The translations under genes and the position numbers were made by a program. A model generated the notes under the pieces. The model did no database searches. It worked only from the letters and a program-made list of their open reading frames with translations, and was not told the origin of the DNA. Shown piece after piece: positions 9,586-17,130 of a stretch of DNA of 25,459 nucleotides. The stretch comes from a virus, in IMG/VR virus record IMGVR_UViG_3300035666_000147, positions 1-25,459 of that record. One strand, 5' to 3'. Position 1 is the first letter of the stretch, and every line of letters starts with the position of its first letter.

Positions 9586-12500
9586 ATGGCTGAAGCAACT
9601 AACAAACCACCCTCTGATCGCCTGCGAGAGCTTGGCTACGAACCTTCCACGGTTTTTTCGGACGTCAAGGACACCGCCGCTCAGATTTTTGAAACGATTC
9701 GGCCTGAGTCTTCTTACCCGTCTGACCCTCGCTTACAGGGTCTAGGCATCGTTATTGGCGGTTCGCCAACACTGACTGATCGAGCAGTAGAAGCTGGTTA
9801 TCGGACAGGGCAGGGCATCGTCGAAACATCGCCTGCTGTGGCAGGAGGAATAGCCGGACTTCGCGCCGGTCAACTGACGGGTAGTCCTGCCATAGCTGCA
9901 ACCCTGGCTGGATTGGGCTTTACAGGGGGTCTTGTAACCGGTCAAGCCCTTAGTGACCGATTTTTTGTCAAGCCTCCTGAACAAGAGCGTCCATATGCGG
10001 AAGCTTTCAAATCATTTGGATCGGCTCTCCCGTTTATGGGCTTGCCTTATCTCGGCCCTGGACCCCGTGTTGCAGGCGCAGCACTGTTTCGCCCAGCAAC
10101 ACCACCCGCTGAACTCGCAAAAATTGAAGCTGTTCTTCAGGCAAGACAGGCGGGCAAGGGCGGACCGTTGCCATCTGTGGGAGAAATTGTCCAGGCTGTT
10201 GACCAAGCTGTGTTTGCTGGTAAGAAGACTGCCTTAACCACCCCAAGAGTTACCGCTGGGCAAGAGGTCATGGCCGGAACAGGCGCTGGATTAGGAGCGT
10301 TTATCGCTGAAGCTTTTCCAGGATCAAACCAACTTGGCGTTAGTCAAGATGTTAACCGTATGCTATGGGAAACAGGTCTTGGTACATTCAGTCCAGTCAA
10401 TATTTTGGCAGGATTTTCAGGCAACATCGGAGACACCGTCAAGAATATGGTGTCGCGCTTTACGACAAAAGAGGGTGTCCTTAATCGATCGGGCGCTCTC
10501 CTGCAAGAATATTATGACAAACGTGGAACCGACACCAACGAGTTGCTGCGTATATTGGATGACCCGTCCGCTGTTTCGACGTTAACAACTGTAGAAAAAC
10601 TGGGCGACTTTGCGGATGTTGGGCGGTTGGCCAACATGCTCAAAGAACAGAGCAAGGTGCTTGGCGGCGAAATGGCGCTCCGCACGGAACAAAATGTCCG
10701 TTCGATAGCCAATCTAATTAACCTGCTCGGTGATGTTGGAACACCTGACTCATTAGCACTGGCGGCAGGCTTGCGAGAGACCATGTTTAAGGACATGCTC
10801 AAGCATCGAGCAACGATTGCCTATGCTCAAGCAGCACAGGCCAACGCAAAAATTCCAAAAAACAAAGCGGATACTAAAGAAGAGCAAAGTCTTCGCACAC
10901 GGGAGATCTTGCAGGGGTCTCTTGATGATTCAAGACAGGTTGAGGGTTTCTTTTGGGATCTGGTACCCAAGCGTGTGGAGGTCCAAATTCTGGATGTTCA
11001 GCGCCAGATAGGCGCTGGGAAACTGTCTAAGAAAGAAGGCGATGCACAGATACAGCAGATCCTGCAAAGTAACACCATCAGGCCTGAAAAATTTATTAAG
11101 ACGTATGAAGATCTCATGGCCGACATGTCAGTGGCAGAGACGATGCCTGCTGAAGCAACGGCCCTTTATACGCGCTATAAACGCGCAACCTTACCTGACG
11201 ATCAGGTGCTTGAGGAAATCCGTGCATCAAAAACGCCCCAAGGTGCTCAATACAGAAAACTTCTTCAAGACAGAGAAAACGAAACCAGTTCATTTTTGGC
11301 AAGGGAAATCCCCTCCTCCTCTTTCTTAAAAGGGCTCAACGAAAAGATAAGCACTTTTGAGGCGGAAGCCTTAAAACAGGCTCGTGCTGAAAGCGCCATG
11401 ACCGTCGGTGATATCGTCGGTGACCGTGGTGCATTATTACGCAAACTGCGAGATGCGACGGCTAAAGATAATAATGCTAATGCTGCTCGGATCTTTCAAC
11501 GATTAGAGGGTTCGTTACTTGATGACCTTGAAGGGGTCCCAGGAAATGCGGCAAGCACTGCAAGAACGTTTAGTCGCACGTTACATGACTTCTTCACACG
11601 CACTTTTGTCAACGACGTTTTGACGTTCGATCGTACGGGTGGCCCTAGAATTGCTCCTGAAGTGGTACTTAGTAAAGCTTTCACAGGCAAGCCTGAAGAC
11701 ATAGCGTTGCGCTTTAGGGCAATGGAAAATGCGGTGAATATGCTTCCTGCTTTGTACGATGAAGCTGCGACGCTCGGTGGTCCTGGATCTCAGGAACGAT
11801 TGGCAGCCATCACGCCAAAAATCCTTGCAGATGCAGCTGATCGAGTCGTTTCATTTAACGACGCTGCCGGTCGTTATCTTCGGTTGCTTGTCAACAATTT
11901 TGTTGACCCTGACACGGATCGAGTTACAAACCCAGAGGCATTACGTCGCTTTGTCAACAAAAACAAAGAACTTTTTCAACGATTCGGGCTCGCTGACATC
12001 GCTGACAATCCACGCCGCTTGGAAGAGTCTCTACGGACCACGCTTGATGCTAATAAGCCTGAGAATGTTCAGCAAAGGATCTCGGAGCTTGCTTTCGCCA
12101 ATTTAATTGGCAACGAGAAACCTTACGTAACGATTGAGAATATCCTCAGTCAAAAGAACCCCAAGACTGCTCAAGAACTTCGTCGCCTTGTTCAGTTTGC
12201 AAAAGCTGCCGATTCCACGCTGTTCCAACAGCAGTTGATCCGTGTGCAGCGCATGGCCGATCAAGCAACAGCCAAGGCTGCGGAACTGGAGCAAGCAGGT
12301 ATTCAAGGTCCGGAATTAGATGGCTTGACGCAGCAAGCGCAGCTTTATCGGTCGCGGGCAGCGGAATTGCAAGAGTTACTTGGCTTATCGGCAGGGTTTA
12401 CTGGACCTGCAAAGCCGATTGACGCTATGAAAGGTTTACAAAAAGCTTTCCATGACTACGCGTTCATGAACGCCAGTGGCTCAACAGATCCAACAACGGG

Positions 12501-13224
12501 TGGCGGATTTAGTTGGAAAAAGTATTACGACACCTTCTTTGCACCGCTGCGTCCAAGAGAACCATCCCTGTCACAGACACTCGTTGACGCTGGCGTATTC
12601 ACAGGCGCTGATATGAACCGGCTAAAGACCATGCTCGGTGAGGCTAGGCGCATTCAAGAATCACCTAAATTCCCAGGTAGGGCTGAGGAAGGTGAAGTGC
12701 TCAAGCGCGCTGACATGTTCACAGACTTGGCACTTCGCTTGATTGGTACGCGGATGTACGGCGGAAGCTCCCTGGTCATGGAAGCTGCCATGTCGCGCTT
12801 CATGCGCAACCTCTTTGATAACATGCCAGTCGAAGGAATTCGCCGGACGATTGAGCAGTCGATGCTTGATCCGAAACTTCACGCAGACTTGTTACGTCGA
12901 GGCGGCAATGCAAGGCAGGTGGCCTCTACGGGGCGACGTGTGTTTAATGCGCTTTACGGTGCGGGTATTACGGCCATGACGCCGGAAGATTTGTCCGAGG
13001 AAGAAGAGCGTTTGGCCGCTACGCCGCCCACTATGGCGGAGCGCACTGTAGCCCGTATAGAGAAAAAACTCCCGCCAGCACCGCCTTCACGCGGGCTTCT
13101 TGGCTCATTCGCCCCGGCTCAACAGCCCGGACGCCCTCAGGCACAGACTCCAAGCGGTCAGCCCAGTCCACAGGCGCGTGACATGCTGCGTCAGCTTTTC
13201 CCCTTTGACGCAGTGTTACGATAG
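9586..13224 (+). CDS. Very large internal virion/ejection protein
   Basis: The protein has 1212 residues from the ATG at 9586 (a TTG immediately upstream is in frame but is less likely; GGGGAC at 9574-9579 is the ribosome site). Residues 60-110 carry Gly/Ala-rich hydrophobic segments (GIAGLRAGQLTGSPAIAATL and nearby) that could insert in a membrane. The rest is mainly alpha-helical and charged, with many Arg/Glu/Ala helices. The tail is a Pro/Gln linker followed by a short LRQLFPFDAVLR end. Size, position and helix content fit the largest ejection protein of podoviruses (the T7 gp16 role), although no transglycosylase motif is recognisable here. The last 34 nt overlap the 3' end of the leftward nuclease gene. 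Confidence 0.65.
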   Translation: MAEATNKPPSDRLRELGYEPSTVFSDVKDTAAQIFETIRPESSYPSDPRLQGLGIVIGGSPTLTDRAVEAGYRTGQGIVETSPAVAGGIAGLRAGQLTGSPAIAATLAGLGFTGGLVTGQALSDRFFVKPPEQERPYAEAFKSFGSALPFMGLPYLGPGPRVAGAALFRPATPPAELAKIEAVLQARQAGKGGPLPSVGEIVQAVDQAVFAGKKTALTTPRVTAGQEVMAGTGAGLGAFIAEAFPGSNQLGVSQDVNRMLWETGLGTFSPVNILAGFSGNIGDTVKNMVSRFTTKEGVLNRSGALLQEYYDKRGTDTNELLRILDDPSAVSTLTTVEKLGDFADVGRLANMLKEQSKVLGGEMALRTEQNVRSIANLINLLGDVGTPDSLALAAGLRETMFKDMLKHRATIAYAQAAQANAKIPKNKADTKEEQSLRTREILQGSLDDSRQVEGFFWDLVPKRVEVQILDVQRQIGAGKLSKKEGDAQIQQILQSNTIRPEKFIKTYEDLMADMSVAETMPAEATALYTRYKRATLPDDQVLEEIRASKTPQGAQYRKLLQDRENETSSFLAREIPSSSFLKGLNEKISTFEAEALKQARAESAMTVGDIVGDRGALLRKLRDATAKDNNANAARIFQRLEGSLLDDLEGVPGNAASTARTFSRTLHDFFTRTFVNDVLTFDRTGGPRIAPEVVLSKAFTGKPEDIALRFRAMENAVNMLPALYDEAATLGGPGSQERLAAITPKILADAADRVVSFNDAAGRYLRLLVNNFVDPDTDRVTNPEALRRFVNKNKELFQRFGLADIADNPRRLEESLRTTLDANKPENVQQRISELAFANLIGNEKPYVTIENILSQKNPKTAQELRRLVQFAKAADSTLFQQQLIRVQRMADQATAKAAELEQAGIQGPELDGLTQQAQLYRSRAAELQELLGLSAGFTGPAKPIDAMKGLQKAFHDYAFMNASGSTDPTTGGGFSWKKYYDTFFAPLRPREPSLSQTLVDAGVFTGADMNRLKTMLGEARRIQESPKFPGRAEEGEVLKRADMFTDLALRLIGTRMYGGSSLVMEAAMSRFMRNLFDNMPVEGIRRTIEQSMLDPKLHADLLRRGGNARQVASTGRRVFNALYGAGITAMTPEDLSEEEERLAATPPTMAERTVARIEKKLPPAPPSRGLLGSFAPAQQPGRPQAQTPSGQPSPQARDMLRQLFPFDAVLR

Positions 13225-13883
13225 AACCCCTCTACCCGCTCAAGCCAGCCTGTCTTGTATTGGCTGAACTCCCGTCCGGTGGTCGTGAATACCTGCGTAC
13301 CACCGGATTGCATCGCCATCATCACCACACCCATCTCAATCTCGGTGCCAAATTGGTAGTCGTGCGCTAGCGCGTAAGCGGACAACTGGTGGAAGTAGTC
13401 CGTGATCCACTCATGGCGCTTCGGTTTATTGGACTGCTTAAAGTCAATGATCGCAGGCTTCCCTTTGTACAAGCCCACCATGTCCGTGGTCCCTGCATAG
13501 CGATTCGGAATATACAGAGTAACCTCCGAGCCCCACACTTCTGTGATATGTGAAAACTGCTCGTTGATCAGGCGATAGCCCATCTCGTAGCCCTTGATCG
13601 CTTCCTGCGTATAAGGCGCAGGCAGATCCTGCCCCGCAATCATGTGCTCGATCACACTGTGCATGTGCGTGCCGATCGTGGCGGCGGTCGTCTTGATGCG
13701 CTCGGCCTCCTCTTTGCCAACCCGCTGCACCCACTCGTCAATCTTGGCTTTATCCCTGGTTGACTCAAGGATGCGGGTCACGCTAGGTAATTTTTGATCA
13801 CCATACGTGCGACCGCCTTCGCCGTCATGACGGGCAAGCTTTTCATAGTGATACTTCTCGCGGATAGGAATCAGATGAGCCAT
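13191..13883 (-). CDS. PD-(D/E)XK nuclease, RecB/Cas4-like exonuclease
   Basis: The 230-residue protein shows the ordered catalytic signature of the PD-(D/E)XK exonuclease superfamily. There is an N-terminal GTHMH at 71-75, a conserved acid at E120, D134 in GTTDMV, the core D147-x-K149 in IIDFKQS, and Q166 in YFHQLSAYALAH. Such phage enzymes are metal-dependent DNA nucleases used in recombination or host DNA degradation. The start ATG at 13883 lies 13 nt inside the upstream SNF2 gene, so the two are translationally linked. A GAGGAAC element just upstream can act as ribosome site. No iron-sulfur cysteine cluster of the Cas4 kind is present. The fold call is strong; the biological role is inferred. 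Confidence 0.88.
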   Translation of the reverse strand: MAHLIPIREKYHYEKLARHDGEGGRTYGDQKLPSVTRILESTRDKAKIDEWVQRVGKEEAERIKTTAATIGTHMHSVIEHMIAGQDLPAPYTQEAIKGYEMGYRLINEQFSHITEVWGSEVTLYIPNRYAGTTDMVGLYKGKPAIIDFKQSNKPKRHEWITDYFHQLSAYALAHDYQFGTEIEMGVVMMAMQSGGTQVFTTTGREFSQYKTGWLERVEGFYRNTASKGKS

Positions 13884-15325
13884 TGTTTAAGTTCCTCACC
13901 AAGGACTTGGGTTGCTATGTCAATCTTATCGCGCAAGGCTTTGACGATCTTCTCATCAATCGTCTTGGGTGATATCAAGTCAACGTAAGTCACCTTGTTG
14001 ACTTGGCCTATCCGGTGAGCACGGTCCTCGGACTGCAATCGTTTTTCTAAATCAAAACTGTTGCTGTAATAGACAACGACACTTGCCGCTGTGAGCGTGA
14101 TCCCGTAGCCGCCTGTCTGCGGGTTGCCCACAAAGAATCGCATCGGGGAGCTTGGATCCTGGAACTTTTCAATCACGCGCTGGCGCTCATCAAGCTTTGT
14201 GTCGCCGTAATAAACGCCCACCGAATCCATGCCATACGCTTTTTGCAGTGCAAGATGGATGTCCTCGATGTTGTGTCGATAGGTCGCCCAAATGATGACC
14301 TTGCCGCTTGTTTCTTCGATGACGTTGAGCAACTCTTGGATGCGGTTATTAGGCAACTCCTGTATGGTTCCATCATCAAGCTTCACGAAGCCGCATACGA
14401 TCTGGTGCAGCCGCATCAGTTGCGTGAGCGCATTGACCGTGGATACCGTGCCTGTGGAGAACTGTGCAAGCGCCATGGCTTTCATCTGGTTGTAGGCAAG
14501 CGCCTGCTCATCGGTCAGGTCAACATCGCGCCGCACAAAAAGTTTCTCAGGCAGATCAAGGCACTCTTCCTTGGTGACTCTGAAACTGAACCGACTGACA
14601 AGCTTCTGCAACTCATCAAGCCGCTGGTATCCAATCACCTGCTTGAAAGCGTGCGTTGCAACACGGCGCTCGATCACCACTGCAAAGCGCGATTGGAACG
14701 CGTAGAAACTGTCCGTGCCCAAGCAATCGGAAGACAGGAAGTTGCACTGCGAGAACAAGTCCATCGGCGTCTTGGTCACAGGCGATCCGGTCATGATCCG
14801 GCGGAAGCGAGCGAGCCTTCCAGCTTTTGTAATGTTCTTGGTCCTTGCAGCGGTATGTGTTTTGATGGTTGTACTTTCATCAACGGCCATCAGCACCGTG
14901 TGCGACAAGACAAAGCGCTGTGCAAAGAGCTTGCCCTTGTCCGTTGAGAACGCTTCAACATTCATCACGAGAATCTTCAAGTCCTCGGTAACTTCAAAAA
15001 TGGAATCCAGTGCAGCCTTCTCAGCCTTGCGCGGTGAGGGCGTCCACAGTGCTGCGCGGTAAACCACGTGCGCTGGCATGTGCTTTGGGATTTCTATATC
15101 GATCCAGTTTCTGTAGACGCCTTTGGGCGCTACGATCACCGCAGCGTTAACCTCGCCGTTGTCATAGAGCATTGCTAAGTTATTGATTAACATATAACTT
15201 TTGCCTGTGCCCATGTCAGCAAAAAGCGCTGCGAGAGGCTTGCGCCAGAACCGCTCCAAGTACGCTTGCTGGTGTGCGAAGGGTTTGTTTCGATACGGGT
15301 AATTCGCTAAATATTGCTCTTCCAT
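13871..15325 (-). CDS. SNF2-family (SF2) DNA helicase/translocase
   Basis: The 484-residue protein contains all the core motifs of SNF2-like ATPases. Motif I is ADMGTGKS (36-43), motif Ia APKGVYRNW, motif II DEST (149-152, the DEAH-box equivalent), motif III TGSPVTKT, motif IV KVIIWATY, motif V GGYGITLT and motif VI EDRAHRIGQ (near 435-441). These proteins translocate on duplex DNA with ATP. In phages they are found among replication and recombination genes. It lacks accessory domains and is close to a minimal two-lobe engine. The start is chosen at the second of two adjacent ATGs because AAAGGAG lies 4 nt upstream; an in-frame ATG at 15352 is a weaker alternative. It overlaps the nuclease gene by 13 nt. 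Confidence 0.92.
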   Translation of the reverse strand: MEEQYLANYPYRNKPFAHQQAYLERFWRKPLAALFADMGTGKSYMLINNLAMLYDNGEVNAAVIVAPKGVYRNWIDIEIPKHMPAHVVYRAALWTPSPRKAEKAALDSIFEVTEDLKILVMNVEAFSTDKGKLFAQRFVLSHTVLMAVDESTTIKTHTAARTKNITKAGRLARFRRIMTGSPVTKTPMDLFSQCNFLSSDCLGTDSFYAFQSRFAVVIERRVATHAFKQVIGYQRLDELQKLVSRFSFRVTKEECLDLPEKLFVRRDVDLTDEQALAYNQMKAMALAQFSTGTVSTVNALTQLMRLHQIVCGFVKLDDGTIQELPNNRIQELLNVIEETSGKVIIWATYRHNIEDIHLALQKAYGMDSVGVYYGDTKLDERQRVIEKFQDPSSPMRFFVGNPQTGGYGITLTAASVVVYYSNSFDLEKRLQSEDRAHRIGQVNKVTYVDLISPKTIDEKIVKALRDKIDIATQVLGEELKQWLI

Positions 15326-15340
15326 CATTCTCCTTTCTTG

Positions 15341-15388
15341 CAGGACTTGCATGTCCTGAAATCGAAGTGTACACTCGGTTTTCGATTT
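15341..15388. promoter_or_regulatory. Divergent control region with nested inverted repeats
   Basis: The 80-nt gap between the leftward helicase and the rightward replication operon contains three symmetrical elements. CAGGAC-TTGCAT-GTCCTG is a perfect 6-bp inverted repeat at 15341-15358. AAATCGAA (15359-15366) and TTCGATTT (15381-15388) form a perfect 8-bp inverted repeat with a 14-nt centre. That centre starts with the palindrome GTGTACAC (15367-15374). TACACT on the plus strand (15370-15375) with TTGCAT 16 nt upstream is a weak sigma70-like promoter candidate, and because of the palindrome a TACACT also exists on the minus strand. The layout fits an operator between divergent promoters. 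No regulator gene was identified in the window. Confidence 0.5.
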
Positions 15389-15405
15389 GAGAAAGGAGAA
15401 AGGCG

Positions 15406-15738
15406 TTGGCTAAAGTCTATGCCGTTACTGAAACGGGGCAACACAACATCTCGTCTGCATTAGATTTTGGTGCGATCGAAGTGATCCTGCCAAACAATGT
15501 GCAAATTGCGTTTAGCGTTGCCCCCACCGTTGCTCGTGTGCAGCGAAAGCTTGAGAACTTCACCGACAACGATTACTTGCTTTTCATTGGTGACCCCACG
15601 GCGATCGGTATCGTAAGTGCCGTTGCAGCATCCAAGAACAACGGACGCTACAAATGTCTTAAGTGGGATCGTCTTGAAAGGCGTTACATTCCCATCCAGG
15701 TTGATTTGTTCCCCCAGAAAGGAGAAAGCCATGAGTGA
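15406..15738 (+). CDS. Small conserved-looking phage protein, first gene of replication operon
   Basis: The 110-residue product starts at a TTG (15406) preceded by AGAAAGGAGAAAGG, a strong ribosome site. The sequence is soluble and mixed alpha/beta: VYAVTETGQHNISSALDFG, then IEVILPNNVQIAFS and a C-terminal RRYIPIQVDLFP. There are no cysteines forming a metal site and no membrane segment. Function is not recognised. Its position, immediately after the divergent control region and overlapping the next gene by 8 nt, suggests that it is expressed early with the replication genes and may regulate or assist them. That is inference from location only. Confidence 0.75.
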   Translation: MAKVYAVTETGQHNISSALDFGAIEVILPNNVQIAFSVAPTVARVQRKLENFTDNDYLLFIGDPTAIGIVSAVAASKNNGRYKCLKWDRLERRYIPIQVDLFPQKGESHE

Positions 15739-16279
15739 TATGTTTGAACAAGATGCCGATGCGCTCACCATTGGTGACGATAAGCTTGCCGGTATTGCCC
15801 AACTCGCCAAGCGTGCCAAACTCTTGGAAAAAGAAATCTTAGAGTTGGAGACAACCTTGTCTGAGCGTCAAAGCAATTACCGCAAACTGACCGAAGAAGC
15901 ACTGCCCGAGGCCTTTGCAGAGCTTGGCTTAAAGAGCTTTGCTATGGAGGACGGCAGTAAGATCGAGGTCAAGCAGTTTTACAGCGCCACGATCAGCAAG
16001 GAGCGTCAGGCCGAGGCCTTTGCTTGGCTGCGTGAGCGTGGCTATGATGACATCATCAAGAACACAGTGACGGTGCGTTTTGGCCGTCGCGAAGATGAGC
16101 TTTGCGCTCGTCTACTGGATCTACTGTCAACGCAAGGCTACATGGCCGAGCAGAGCCAGAAGATAGAACCCCAAACTCTCAAGGCTTGGGTTAAGGAGAT
16201 GCTAGTCAAGGGAAGCGAAGTGCCCACTGAACTTTTCGGTGTGTACGTCGGCAACAAGGCCAGCATCAAATCAGCGTAG
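15731..16279 (+). CDS. Phage protein with N-terminal coiled coil, unknown function
   Basis: The 182-residue protein starts at the ATG at 15731, which has GAAAGGAGAAAG upstream and overlaps the previous stop. Residues 28-58 are a strong coiled coil (KRAKLLEKEILELETTLSER). A short globular domain follows, EDGSKIEVKQFYSATIS then AFAWLRERGYDDIIKNTV, and the C-terminal LKAWVKEML and ELFGVYVGNKASIK. I recognise this arrangement as a widespread family in podovirus-like phages, always near replication genes, but no function is established that I can name. The pattern could fit a DNA or replisome scaffold. Immediately downstream lies the SSB-like gene. Confidence 0.8.
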   Translation: MSDMFEQDADALTIGDDKLAGIAQLAKRAKLLEKEILELETTLSERQSNYRKLTEEALPEAFAELGLKSFAMEDGSKIEVKQFYSATISKERQAEAFAWLRERGYDDIIKNTVTVRFGRREDELCARLLDLLSTQGYMAEQSQKIEPQTLKAWVKEMLVKGSEVPTELFGVYVGNKASIKSA

Positions 16280-16315
16280 TAACGAACCATTAATCACGAA
16301 CCAAGGACCATGATC

Positions 16316-17110
16316 ATGGCAAAAGCAGATGTTTCAGCAGTAGCAGTAAAGACGACGGGCACCGCACTTGCATTAGCCGATGCTTTTGAAGCCGATGCGG
16401 GAGCAGGCCTTGAGCAGATGAACAAGGATGACTTTGCGCTTCCTTTTCTGAAAGCTCTCACCAACAACTCTGATGAGATCGGCGTTGTTGAAGGGGCCAT
16501 GCCTGGGATGATCTTCAACACAGTGACCAAGGAACTCTTCGACGGCAAGAAGGGTATCGTGGTTGTTCCGACCGCCTATGTACGGCAGTACATTGAGTGG
16601 GCACCGCGTGGCAGCGGTTCGTCGGGCGCGCCTGTGCAGATCTACCCAGCAACGTCCGATATCCTCAGTCGCACCAATCGCGTTCCGGGCGACAACAAGG
16701 ACTATCTGGACAACGGGAATTACATTGAAAACACCGCTAATCATTACGTGATGATGGTGGATGAGGAAGGTATCCCGACCCCTGCACTGATCGTGATGAA
16801 ATCCACGCAACTGAAGAAGTCCAGGAAGTGGAACAGCATGATGATGTCCGTCAAACTGATGGGCAAAAACGGTCCTTACACGCCGCCAATCTACAGCCAG
16901 ATGTATCGGCTGACGACCACGGCTGAAAGTAATGACAAAGGCAAGTGGTACGGTTGGGAAGTTGAGCGCATCGGCTCGATTCCAACGGATCAGATTGCCT
17001 CGGTTTACATGCCTGCAAAACAATTTGCAGAGTCTGTAAGTCGTGGGGAAGTGAAGGTTAAGCACGAGTCCGAAGCCGGAGAAGTGCAAGACGCCAATAT
17101 CCCGTTCTGA
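16316..17110 (+). CDS. Putative single-stranded DNA-binding protein (SSB-like C-tail)
   Basis: The 264-residue protein begins at the ATG at 16316, which has AAGGA 8 nt upstream; the ATG at 16310 is only 2 nt from that site. The central part is beta-rich: GIVVVPTAYVRQYIEWAPRG, HYVMMVDEEGIPTPALIVM, SRKWNSMMMSVKLM and KWYGWEVERIG. The C-terminus is acidic and ends exactly in DANIPF, the layout of bacterial SSB tails (consensus ending in DDIPF) that recruit replication proteins. The T7 analogue gp2.5 uses an acidic tail with a terminal Phe in the same way. No canonical OB-fold signature is provable by eye, so the SSB role is inferred from the tail and the operon position next to primase, helicase and polymerase. 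Confidence 0.65.
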   Translation: MAKADVSAVAVKTTGTALALADAFEADAGAGLEQMNKDDFALPFLKALTNNSDEIGVVEGAMPGMIFNTVTKELFDGKKGIVVVPTAYVRQYIEWAPRGSGSSGAPVQIYPATSDILSRTNRVPGDNKDYLDNGNYIENTANHYVMMVDEEGIPTPALIVMKSTQLKKSRKWNSMMMSVKLMGKNGPYTPPIYSQMYRLTTTAESNDKGKWYGWEVERIGSIPTDQIASVYMPAKQFAESVSRGEVKVKHESEAGEVQDANIPF

Positions 17111-17130
17111 TTGACCTGGGGGAAAGCCGG

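Noticed and set aside
14243-14947. 234-codon plus-strand open frame opposite the SNF2 helicase
   Set aside because: It is a mirror of helicase codons; the helicase has all its motifs and the antisense product shows none.
16373-17089. 238-codon minus-strand open frame opposite the SSB-like gene
   Set aside because: Composition is typical of an antisense shadow (many His and Arg), with no ribosome site or domain.
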